Shown here piece after piece: positions 33,443-44,146 of a stretch of DNA of 64,000 bases (position 1 is its first letter; every line of letters starts with the position of its first letter). The position numbers and the translations under genes are program-made. Origin of the DNA: Cliona cf. orientalis (Eukaryota; Porifera; Demospongiae; Clionaida; Clionaidae); contig OZ005703.1 of the NCBI GenBank assembly GCA_963930775.1, positions 3,410,001 through 3,474,000 of the forward strand, in the 5' to 3' direction. The notes under the pieces are model-generated. The model did no database searches, was not told the DNA's origin, and worked only from the letters and a program-made list of their open reading frames with translations.

Positions 33443-35861
33443 ATGGACTGCAAAATGTGGCACGTGTTCACTGCTACTGCACTGCTGACCGTGATACTCA
33501 TCAAGCAGGGTAACACAATAATATAATTTACATCAGTGCTACTTTTGCATGTCTTCTAACCTTGCATACTATAAATACATGCAGGTTTCTGTCAGGAAGA
33601 GCCTGGGTATTGCAAAGCATTTGTAGCTATCAATGAAGCGACTAAAGAAGACAAGCAAGTTGAAACAGTCACCTCCATTCTGGACAGCATTTCTCCTGAA
33701 ATATCCGAAGCTCTCAAGCTGAGTGTATTCACTAATGCAACAAATATATCTGGTGAATCAACAGCTCAAGTGGCGTACGAGAGTTTGGCAGAGAGCTTTG
33801 GAGTGAAGCCTACTCCTACAGGATACACCAACTTCATTGAAGCCGTCAATGAAGTATCGCTTGCTCAAGCAGAAGCTTGCAGCAACTCATCCTTCCTTCC
33901 AACCCCTGATTTGGTGTCGCAGCTTGCTGAAGATTTTGAGACAATGTTCACAGCAGATGATCGGGATCTAACTGAAGTTCGATCAGTGTATGGAAAACTG
34001 CTCTGCCTCAACTCTCGATCAGAATCATCACGTAAGAAACGACAAGCAGACTGCATGTGTATGCTAGATCTGGAAGTGGATAGACTCTCTAAGGTGGATA
34101 CCATCTGTGAATTTTTTGAGTGCTTGGCAAAAAAGTTTGAAATTCAACAATTTGCACAAATTTTTGGTCTGGAAGTGTCAGGCTCATCAAGAAACGAGGA
34201 TATTCCATGCTTGGCATTTGCACTTGATTACTCCGGTAGCATGGTTGAAGAACTTGATGCAGCAAAGCAGATAATTAGGGGATTTTTGGTGAATGATGCC
34301 GCATTCAATGAGAGGCTTTGCTACATCTTGGTAATTTTCAGCAGATTTCCAGAGCCACGCCCAGGTTAGTGAGTTTTATAGTACTCGTGCTTAAAAATTT
34401 ACATGTATATGATATACAGATGTTGAGGAACCACGAATTGTTTACATATTAAAAGATGATGAAGTCAGCCGGCAGGAACTGATGAACTTCATCCAATTCA
34501 TCACTGACCTAAAGCTTGAAGGAGGAGGTGGTGGTCCTGAGCATGCTCTAGATGGCATGTTGGCAGCTCTGCGTGCCACCAATGCTGATGGCAGAGAGCT
34601 GATGACACGTGGCTCACAGCTGATAGTGCTAACGGATGAACCGACTGAGAATAAGCACCTGAATACAACAGTCATTGAAGAAGCACAGAATCGAAAGGTC
34701 TGCATTCATTTCTTCATAAGAGCTGCTGCTTTGCGAGAGGAAAGCTTTCATGCAATTGCTGCACAAACTTCTGGAACAACTATTCAGGAGTTTTCAGCAT
34801 TGAGCCTGTCAAACTTTGTTGCAAACTATCGTGAATCACCATGTGAAAGTCGATCAAAGAGGAGTGTTAAATTTGGTGGCGTAGTTAAACGGCAGACTCG
34901 TTTGGACACACAGTGCAAAATTGTGCATGTTTCTGGCTTTACTTACCTCCTCACGCTATCGATTCAAGCCAGCCCTAGAAGTACAATTAGTGTCACAAGG
35001 CCTAATGGAACCATAACACAACTAGCCATTGCTCATAACTTGGGCACTCTTGTTGAAGCAAACCCTGAAGAAGGGCAATGGAGGGTATGCGCCAATTTTG
35101 GTGACTTAGTGATCATACCTGACCAAAAAATTGTATTTGATACTTCAATTCTTTTTGTGAACGAAGGTTCAGAGAACCCATCATCAATACCACCTCCACT
35201 GTGTAAGTATAATATTATTAACAACTATGCTATCTTCAGCCTAAAAATTATTATCATAATTACATATATAGGTACCTCATCCAGGATAGCACTGTTATCT
35301 TCACAGTCCTCCAAAATTCTCTTTGCATCCCTGAATCTCATCAACGTGGATGGCACACTTGCCAGGCGTATCAACCTAAAGAAATGTAGTAGTTTCCTTG
35401 TTAGTGATGTCATTACCTTTGCAAGAGGAGCAAGTGGGACATACCAGATCCAGCTAACTGGACACGACTCCAATGGAGTTGCCTTCATGCAGGACACTGG
35501 TCATAGAGTAGTGTTCGATGAAAGCAGATCAGTAGACTATGAACTCGTAGCCATGAATGGAAGCATCGTTGATAATATCACTGTAGATGACATATTGTCA
35601 TTCTCATTTGAGCTCTACAACCCAGGTACCTACTCCACTAATTTCCACTTCGCCAGCAGCTCTGTGAGAGGATTCAAGAAGAAATTCACGCCCATTGTTG
35701 CGTTGGTTCCACCAAGAGAAAGTGTTGAAATCACCTTCACTCTTGAAGTGGATCCACAGAATGTTGATATGCTGAGTCCAGACTCACCATACAGGTTCAC
35801 TCTGTTTGGCTCCAATGGCTGCAGATCAGTGTCTGCATCGAAGACTGTGTTGTACCTGTAA
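33443..35861 (+). CDS. Secreted von Willebrand factor A domain protein
   Basis: Extracellular protein of 739 residues in four in-frame exons (33443-33509, 33585-34364, 34420-35202, 35272-35861). The first exon is a signal peptide (MDCKMWHVFTATALLTVILI). A ~230-residue N-terminal region follows, then a basic motif SSRKKRQ and a short Cys-rich segment. The vWA domain has MIDAS motif DYSGSM and metal-site LTDEP; between them the loop GGGGGPEHALDG resembles hemicentin and VWA7-type vWA domains. A second basic motif, RSKRS, lies after the vWA domain and looks like a proprotein-convertase site. The C-terminal ~300 residues are beta-rich and resemble the regions following vWA in VWA7 and hemicentin-like proteins. 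No TM segment or GPI signal is seen. It could be a matrix, adhesion or immune protein; the partner is unknown. Confidence 0.8.
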
Positions 35862-36385
35862 GAACATTATGACCTGGATTATACCTGGTAGGTCAACTTG
35901 TCCTCACACCACTTTCATTTCATGTTTGGTTTAATGTTATGGTTCATGCAGGTCATCATTGGTGAAACTATTTTTTGGTAACTGTAACTGTAGTACTTAG
36001 TATATCAGTAATAACAGGGAGTGAAAAATTAGGAGCTATAATATTATTATAGATTTAGTACTATAGTGGTTTTGTATCATTCTATTATATCAAAATTTAG
36101 TGACTGTTTTATTCATGAATGCACAACGTCATAGTTTGCAGAATATTAGTATAGGTATGTAATCACGAATTTGAGTGCAATTTGGGAATAATTGCATGAG
36201 TTATAGACGTATTAGAAGGAAAGTAATTGCACGAGTGCAATTTATCCACCACATTAATAATTATTAGTCGGCATGGCGTCTGAGAAAGTTAATGATGCAC
36301 ACTCTATAGGCCCAGGCCAGTGTCAATGGCATCATCAGTCAATTTATTATTGATACATTCAATCCACACTAATGCATAAAAATGT
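35862..36385. other. Intergenic gap between convergent genes
   Basis: AT-rich DNA between the vWA stop and the ADAR-like stop on the other strand. Apart from the minus-strand polyadenylation signal nothing is recognisable. Confidence 0.5.
36343..36348 (-). promoter_or_regulatory. Polyadenylation signal for the ADAR-like gene
   Basis: TTTATT on the plus strand reads AATAAA on the gene strand, about 40 bp past the stop codon at 36386. Confidence 0.55.
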
Positions 36386-39300
36386 TTAGGTACCAACACT
36401 AAACAACTCCAATTCCTTTGATTTCTTGAGCCAACAACCACAGCCTCTTTCTTCCATCAGCTCTCTAACAACGTGTTTGGCATGTTGGTAGTCGCTAGCA
36501 TTCTGCTTCTCATGGTAATACGTCACTGAATCCTGACCTGCACCAGGTACACGGTCTTCAGTGGTTTTCATCCAACCCTTGAGTTTCAGGTACTCCTGGT
36601 AGAGAGATGACTTTGATAGGCGGGATGGATGTCTAGGTTCACATTTACCTAGAGTTGGATCAACCAGTTCAATCCCGGCCCCGCAGTACCAGTTTGTCGA
36701 GATAATGCTATGAGCAGCGGTAGTTCTGATAGGGTAGTCCTCAAGGTACTTTAATGGAACAAAAATGCGAGGCTTAGAGATAGTGAAAGTAGGTGGTAGA
36801 CCCTTGAGGTCTCCTACACGAGAGAAGAAGGCCCTCTGAAGGTGGTCATCAGTGTCCATGGCACGAGCTCCAATCGTGATGGACTGCACATAGACTGGAT
36901 GCATGAAGTAACTTAAAAGAGCACCTTGTACACCTGCAACATTCCATAGGGCTATCTTATCACTGCAAGACATGCAGTGCACGGATTTGTTTGCTGTTGG
37001 GGTATTGAGATCTTGAGCATGATTGTCTATGTAAGTCTCTGCTTTCACGGTTTCAAGTGTATTTCCTTCCTTCACTCGAAATTTGCTGTGCTCTGTTTCT
37101 GGTAGGAGAAGGCTACTCTGTCCAGTAGCTGGATTTACTGCTTCAAGGACGGCAGCATCACCACAGGGAACAGAACTGATATAGAGGTGAAGGGAGAGGG
37201 AATGGTGCAGCTGTAGTTTGTTGCCAGCCGCAACAAATACACTATCAGAGTTGCTGTAAGCATTCTCTACCTGCTGATACAAGAATTTAATCAAGGCCCT
37301 ACGTGCAATCACAACAGCATGTAAATCGTGCAGGCTTTGCCCATCCATACTATTAAGCGGGGTAGTCAAGCATTTGCAGCCGGAGCCAAGAGCAACAACC
37401 ACACTTTTCTTGATATCGTTATCCTGGCATAGCAGGAATCCTGCCACAATTCCAAGGTTTGGATAGAGCTCGGCATGCTCATGTTCCTTGCAAAAGTCCC
37501 ACACTTTCTGCTTACATTTGGCAGCAATGAGATCTCCATTTGGAAAGTGTGCCACATAGATGAGTGGTTCAGTCAGAGGACCGGTGGGTGGCTGAGTGGT
37601 AAGCTTGAGTATATCAGGGGGATGGACAGTGAGAACAGGCATTGTCTTGGTTGAAGCTCCCAACAGGCTGGCCTTCCAATCTACATGTACAGATATACAT
37701 GCATTTGGTTTTATTGTAAGTAAACGTGCAATGGAATTTAATACATAATTGAAAAATCAGTAGGGAAATAAAGTTAGAAGGTTGACTTTAACTAAAAAAT
37801 TGATTGTATAGATAATGATATTTCACTGCAGTGCCTAATTAAAATGTGCCAATTTCTCTAGATTTTTGTCCAGCTAAACAATGAAAAATGTCTGTTAGGG
37901 ACTAAATCACCCAATTCAATGATTATAGTATGACATCATTAGCTTTGCATTATAGACATTTACCTGGTTGGTGTTCTTTTCTATTGTCAGGATCATCAAC
38001 GCAGTTAGCCATGTCATTTTCCCCTACGATAGCTGCTATGGCCACATCAAAATCATTGCCAACTCTTTCCAGTGTGCGCCGCAATTCCAGCCTGGACAGC
38101 TGAGGAAACAGCATTACAAGGTCAGCCAGTTGAGCATCAAGGCTCCTGCAATGACAGTGATATCCAATCACAAAATAGTACATACATGTACTAACACAAA
38201 ATACAGCGTACCTGCTCTGTTTTTGCTTAGGTTTCAATTTAACTTTATTAGACGAGGCAACATCACTAGCAGATTCATCATCAGAAGGAACTCGAGACTT
38301 CTTGGCAGATACTGGGATACCATCTTCATTACCTTCCACACGCAGATCATCAGTAACCCCATAAGCATTTGTGACTTGAGACTTGTAGCGACCTCCATTG
38401 CTATTAGTATGGGTTGATTTCACTCCATCAGCTCTCTCTTGCTGATGCCTATATCTGTGGAGGGGGCAGTATGGATTATTGCAGGTGGCCTTCCTTTCCT
38501 TCCAACTACTTGCTCCAGAAGCCTGCTGTGTAGATTTCTTGCTCTCATCACCAATCTGCTCTCCAAACTGCTTTCTCAAATAAGCCTTTCCTCCAACGAA
38601 ACCAAACTCCTGAATAGGATGATTCAGAGTAACAAATACTGGTCTGCTCCCAATTATGGGAAGATAGGTAGTACTATACCTTAAGGTGACTATTTTTTGC
38701 GCGGGTACTAATGTTTGATATCTTCGCAGATTGGCCCAAAACGCAACATTTTGCATTTGCTAACATTAGCCATATGCACCATAGAATATTCCAGTATGTC
38801 GACCCTGTACTATTTTCTCGTACATATCAATATCAGTACTTGCAAAAATTTAATGTGTTTTAAGCCAAAATCGCAGAAGAATGTACCTGCAAATAATTGT
38901 CACCCTAAGGTACATATATAGTGTCCGGAATAAGTGCCCAGGTGCTTATTTTTTGCGAATTGAAAAGTGCTCACTCCTGGGTAAGTACCCATGCTAGATC
39001 CTTATAGTCACATATTATGGCAAGTGCTCAGACAGCTTGTGCATGCAAGCACAATTACATCGATATCCAGGCATGTTCCATGTAAATAAATGTAGCCACA
39101 CAAAGGCATGGCTAATGATTAGCTCAATCTTGCTATCAGCAATAAGCAGCTGAATCGTGGTAGTGGAGTAGCAGGTATAGCTAGTGTGAGAAGTCTCTAT
39201 GTTAATATGATATTGGTGCACTTGATAACGGCAATTGAGATCGAGTCGCAATCACGATCATGATTGTTGCAGTTGTGGTTGAGTGCCTATGGGCACTTAC

Positions 39301-40099
39301 CCGGGACACCACGGTAGTCAAACTTACAGTATTTTCATAACACTGTGTAGAATGCACAAATGCACAGCCTGATGTTGAATGCGTTAAGCTATTTTCATAG
39401 AGGATTTAAATGGACATGTTGATCTGAGCTAGAGCACTAATAGGGTCAGTGACATTGCTATACATTGCTATAAATAATTTGTCCCATGGTGTTAAGTATA
39501 TTATTATGACATCGTTGATTGATACATACCTCCGCAGGATATTGAATATCATCCTTAAAGATTTGTAATTCTCGAAAATACTTGACCAACTTGTCTTTTC
39601 TCAACAAGGATGATATATAAATTGACTGCAGACAAGAGAGATAAACATGTAACATTGATTGGCATGTATTACCACTGCACTGCAAAATAGTAACTCAGTC
39701 AGTACTTAATTTGGTGCTCTGAATACTTACACACGATGAATTTTAATTTGGTGATCATTACCTACTTCATCAAATTGCCAAATTAAAACACCCCACCAAA
39801 GGTTTCTGCTATACTGTACTGACTTGACTGATATCATAAATTAATATTTACCCTGTGCATGTGTGCAAGGGGTGAACACAAGTTTCATGGATAAAATAAT
39901 GCCCTCCCTTAACCTATTGCATGCAAGATGCATGGACATGGAGTGACCGTTACTGTTGGCACGTGGACAGTCAGTAACCTTTCAACATAATACAGGACTT
40001 ACCCTATGGGTCAAGTTGAGCATGAGAGAGTGGTGAGTTGGTGGTTCTTCATCTGTCACCGATGCAAAGTGAGAGTATGGTATCTCTTCCAACATAAAC
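36386..40099 (-). CDS. ADAR/ADAD-type deaminase-domain protein, catalytic Glu replaced
   Basis: The large last exon (37680-36386) encodes the whole adenosine-deaminase domain of RNA-editing ADARs. It shows the zinc-ligand motifs [18 protein letters not shown] and [17 protein letters not shown], and a matching C-terminal half ending in the [14 protein letters not shown] region. In active ADARs the first motif is HAE; here it is HAV (Val codon 37313-37315), so the proton-shuttling Glu is missing while all three zinc ligands remain. Upstream, exon 38145-37964 encodes a CUE-like helix bundle ([20 protein letters not shown]) and exon ~38650-38212 a basic, Ser-rich region with [11 protein letters not shown]; these join in frame. 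Exons 39625-39530 and 40099-40003 are good open exons but their phase does not fit 38650, so one exon may be missing or they may belong elsewhere. No dsRBD is seen. Catalytically dead relatives (ADAD1/2) are germline RNA-binding proteins. Confidence 0.8.
38679..38910. repeat. TA-flanked MITE, CCTTAAGGTGAC family
   Basis: Ends CCTTAAGGTGACTATTTTTT and AAATAATTGTCACCCTAAGG are flanked by TA. It is 232 bp and is the uninterrupted relative of 13899-14496. It lies directly upstream of a coding exon of the ADAR-like gene, so its right part could influence that exon's splice site. Confidence 0.65.
38928..39309. repeat. GTGTCCGG...CCGGGACAC inverted-repeat element
   Basis: The left end GTGTCCGGAATAAGTGCCCA pairs with the right end TGGGCACTTACCCGGGACAC. 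Similar ends occur near 4610-4700, 23372-23525 and 52810-52975 (AAGTGCCCACGT, GGGACAC). It is non-coding. Confidence 0.5.
39718..39805. repeat. AATTTGGTGATC inverted repeat, second copy
   Basis: TTTTAATTTGGTGATCATTA and its partial complement CAAATTGCCAAATTAAAACA lie next to a CACCAAAGGTTTCTGCTA end, which is shared with the 4190-4330 copy. Confidence 0.45.
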
Positions 40100-41341
40100 C
40101 TGCAGTATTATGTAATTGGGTGACAATTTGCATTGTACTCACTATGCTACTCTTTTATGCATAATTATGTACATGGCATTGCACCCCACTCCAACCAGAA
40201 AGCCAGTACACTGTACGTGGATAGAGTGTAATGTTCATAGGCCATGCAAAATATGAACTGAAGCCACTTTTTGCTGATTTTGTTGTGCTTACGAGTCGCT
40301 CAGTTGACCAGATCATTCTTGTGCCGATGACGACAGACAAGTAAAATCATGCATACACGCAGGGTAAGGGATAAGGTTAGTTTTTAAAGTTAAACTACAC
40401 CCACACACTGTGATTGATCTGCATCCTCAATCAAGTATATATTATACATAATAATACTCGTGCACTTTGCAGGTTTTCTTGCAATCACGTATGTAGCATA
40501 AATCACGTGATCGACCATGAAGGGAGGATGCCCCAGTTAGAGCAGTTTCTCTGTAATGGGGTTTTGGATGCACTGGTGATTTCCATGACTGGCCGGCACA
40601 CTTCCCCTGCCCCCTTTAGCTCCTGGCCATCCATGTCCTCCGTTGGCTATGCATTGCTGTCCAGATGTGAGCCGATAGCTAGGCCAATGTTATCATATTA
40701 TAGCTATATCACAATAATTATAGCTAGAGGTACAAGACACAGTGCAGTACAAGTAATACCGTAAATCGTGAATATTTCATGTCTAAAATATTTCATGCGA
40801 TAAATTTTCATGTTAAATAATTTTCGGATAAACAACCCTGTACCGCATTATCGTTAATATTGCGTATATATTTTCGTGCGTTTAATTTTCGCACAAGCCA
40901 GGCTGTCCGAAAATATTTTAGCAACGAAATATTCGCGATTTACGGTAGTACAATATTATTAATACTATGGATTGTATAAATTCACAGCTTAAAAATTAAC
41001 TATCACTTAAACACAGAATTGTTACTCCTTTTGTCTTATTTTCATCATCTCCATTACACTATAGAATGAACAGCACAATGATCACACACTGCAACTGTCA
41101 ATTACCTATTTTGTCGTACTCCTAATAATATTAGTCCTAATTTTCTGTTGTATCTAGCATCAGTCACTCCCAGGACAGTGTCATCGCAGTGTACATGTAG
41201 TCTTCCAAGTAGTTCACACCTGACATATTAACCCAACAAAGCTTAAGGTAGTTTACCTAACAAACTTGTCAAATACCCAATAGCTTACTCAGCATGATAG
41301 TCAGTATGTGCAGTGCTATGGAATATTGCTACAAACTGTTT
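40100..41341. other. Gap between ADAR-like and LRR genes
   Basis: Both neighbours are on the minus strand. A minus-strand open stretch near 40500-40650, with an in-frame ATG, could be the first exon of the ADAR-like gene, but no splice path was confirmed. A TA-flanked MITE lies at 40759-40945. Confidence 0.35.
40759..40945. repeat. TA-flanked MITE, CCGTAAATCG family, copy 1
   Basis: 187 bp flanked by TA. Ends CCGTAAATCGTGAATATTTC and ATATTCGCGATTTACGG. Highly similar throughout to 50933-51118, including ACCCTGTACCGCATT and GCACAAGCCA. Confidence 0.75.
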
Positions 41342-42951
41342 TCATGTACCTTTGACTTCAATAAGTGGCAATCTGCTCTTTTCCCTTACATCATTAACAG
41401 CTTCCTCCATGCTCGCGTTTGATGACTGCAAGTTCCTTGGAAGCTCTAGCTTAGTCAAGGTGCAATTGTTTCGTAGACATTCAGTGAGAACTGGAATTAT
41501 CTTCTCAGTTAGTCTGTTTGGGCTCTTTGCATGGTACGCATTGCATAAATCTAATTCAATCAAAAACTTGTTTTGCTGTAGAGACTTAGCAAGACATTCA
41601 AGTCCCACATCTGTCAGATTTACTCACATGAGATCAACTTTTGTGACAATTCTTATAAGAGCAACTTTTTGTGAAGTCAACTATCAGGAAATCAATTTCC
41701 ATAAAATTAACTGCTTTTAAATCAACTCACAAAAATAAGAGAAATAACTAGGCACATAGCTTAAAGCACATTTGTAGAGTTCTACTCTTGGCTAAGTGCC
41801 TCCAATTGGTCATATCTACACGAAGATAAGGGATGGTGCGAGTGGCTTCCAATTCTGGAGATGCCAAAACCGTAAGGCTGGATGCCTAGCAAGAGCCACT
41901 TCAGAGGGAAGCAGCGTGGTTGTATGAAGAACAAGCACCTACCAAACCCAGCTTAGACCACCACTCAACTACAGCTATTGCATGAACGAGGAAAAGGCCA
42001 GAGATGAGAGCACCTCCCCCCTCAAAATGAAGGGTCTTTCCTCCTCGGTTGGTATCGACAAATTGAGCCATTGCAGAAAATGACATGAGTGTGCATTGTG
42101 CTCAGGATGTCACTGGCTTAAATAGAAAAAGCTCACTACTCAATACCTGTCGATACATATTGACCCTTGGCAAGCACTAATTACTCAAAGATAGGATCAC
42201 TGACATATCGGTGTGTGTATCGACATATCAATACCTAGTTGATTTGAGGAGTTGAGTTGAATTCTTACAGAGTTGATCCTATGAAAGTTGATGTCCTGAT
42301 AGTTGACATCATACAAAATTGCTCTTGTACCACAGCTACATGTATGCAGACTCAGGACTTTCAATCATTGGTTGACTCTGAGAGCACATGCTAAACGTTG
42401 AATGCCATCATCACACAGTGCATTGTCACTGATGCTCAACTGCTTCAAATGTTTGTTAGTAGTGAGTGCTTCAGCCAAGCTCGCAGTACTCTGTGAATTA
42501 AGGCCACACCCCTTTAGCCACAACTGTTTAAGAGTAGTGTTATACTTCAGTTGTTGAGCAAGCAAGCTGAAAGTATCCAATTTTGATACAAAAATCATTG
42601 TCAGCTAGATCCAGGACACTAATACAGCCTATGTTAAGAAGTTTAGAAAGATGAGGAATTGAACGATGACTGATAGTATTCCTGTCCATATTCATATGGA
42701 GTGGATCGAGTACTGACTTCACTATGAGTGTCTAGATACTTGTGTAGGCGACTGAAAAGGTACTTGCAGGCTTGATCACCAATGTTACAGCCGTCAAGAG
42801 TTGGCCACTTAGTTGCAGAAACCATTGAGGCTCTGTTGATAGGCGTGGCTACGGTGGCCAACAAAAAGGTACTATTTGTGATGCTCGTGGACTGTGTCCC
42901 TCGATTTGAAGCCCACTGAAGCCAGTTTTTCGCCGAATTTGATTGATTCAT
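41342..42951 (-). pseudogene. Leucine-rich-repeat gene or pseudogene, two apparent frameshifts
   Basis: Ribonuclease-inhibitor-type leucine-rich repeats run across several minus-strand frames. 42951 starts with MNQSNSAKNWLQWASN and reaches an LRR (DGCNIGDQACKYLFSRL). The repeat then continues in another frame from ~42725 (MNMDRNTISHRSIPHLSKLL, VLDLADN) and again in a third frame from ~42590 (TLKQLWLKGCGLNSQST, LKQLSISDNALCDDGI). A last exon (41608-41342) adds MGLECLAKSLQQNKFL and LTKLELPRN. The change near 42590 falls at a run of five T. Such LRRs occur in NLR-like immune proteins and in RNI-like proteins; no NACHT domain is seen here. Either this is a decaying copy, or the frame changes are assembly errors or an unseen short intron (a 51-bp GT...AG option exists at the first site). 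Confidence 0.5.
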
Positions 42952-44146
42952 TGTGCTTATGATTTGCTTAGGTGCTTAGATCTTGAGATATGGCAATTTT
43001 TACGCTCACAACAAGCAACGATGATACAACCGATTACATTACATAGGCGTCGGAAGCAATTGGAAGGTGAGGGGGCAAGGGTCAAGTAACAGTGCGTGCA
43101 TGAAGCGCGCGCGCAAAATTTTTAAGCCACGCCCACTAATTAACGGGAAACGAGTTCGTGAACAGCACTGAATTTAAAGAGCAAAAGCAGCGGGACGACT
43201 GTAGGGCAGATAGAAGCTGCTGGTAACTCGAGCACAGATGAAAGCAGTCTAGTTTTCAGGCAAAACTTTCATATAGACAGGTAAGGTCAGCTTATTCTAT
43301 GGCATAATCTAAAAGTGGGTGTGTCCGGTCATGAAAAGTGGGGGGGCCATAGCCCCCCCTGACCCCCCGGGTGCGACGCCCATGCATTACTCCCTTGCGT
43401 GTGCACATGGGGTAATGAAACTCCTTCCATGCTTTTATAGTAAAGTTGTATGCTAATCTCAGTCTGTGTCTGCTGGCCTATAGACAGAGCTGTTCATGCT
43501 GTGATGAACTTTCAATTCTTATGATCAACAAGAATGATGAGCTTGCAAGACCCACGAAAACGCTCAATTATCACCAGATGGAGACCCTTTCCTCATTTGG
43601 AGAGGGGGATAGTCTGGGTGCTAGCCCCTTCCCATAGAGTGTGAACAACAGTCAGTAATGCAAAGTGTACCAGACCCTTTCTCTCTAGTGAAGGGGCTGG
43701 CACGGGGTGGTTGTCTCGCAAACCAGACCTTCACACGCAATCCAATAATGTGTGAAGATCTGGCTCACAAGAATAGGGGGGAGGTAGGGTCTGGGGATGA
43801 GACTATAAAACTCTACTAGTAGAGGATTCATAATTACGTATAAAGGTCATCATAGATGATGGCCAAATACTTAGAATCTAAGATCTTTCAATATTATTGA
43901 GCATTCATTTCTAATTTATCTCTATATACTCACCCATCGTATCTGAATAGCTGGATGAGGGAAGGCTGGACCTTTACGGAACCCAGGAGGCATATCATTC
44001 CATTGCAGAGGTAGCAGGTGAACTCACGATTTGCTTCAAACTCTCCACGATCCATCTTTAACAAATGTGGGTGGACCTTGGAGGGAAATCCCCGGGGGAA
44101 GCCCGCCCTCTTGCCCTTGGACCCTACTAGCTGCAAGGTGAAAAGT
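42952..44146. other. Upstream region of FAM32A with repeat debris
   Basis: Mostly non-coding. Positions 43320-43390 hold GGGGG/CCCCC hairpin sequence and 43670-43800 hold CCAGACCCTTTCTC / GGGTCTGGGGATGAGAC ends of a dispersed family. A minus-strand open frame (43930-44136) sits head-to-head with FAM32A. Confidence 0.4.
43938..44136 (-). CDS. Possible first exon head-to-head with FAM32A
   Basis: A minus-strand frame with ATGs at 44136 and ~44055 runs to a good donor (GG|GTGAGT near 43936). The translation includes CYLCNGMICLLG and shows no known domain. If real it would share a bidirectional promoter with FAM32A, whose ATG is only 10-90 bp away on the other strand. No downstream exon was joined to it; the LRR region lies further in that direction. 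Confidence 0.25.
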
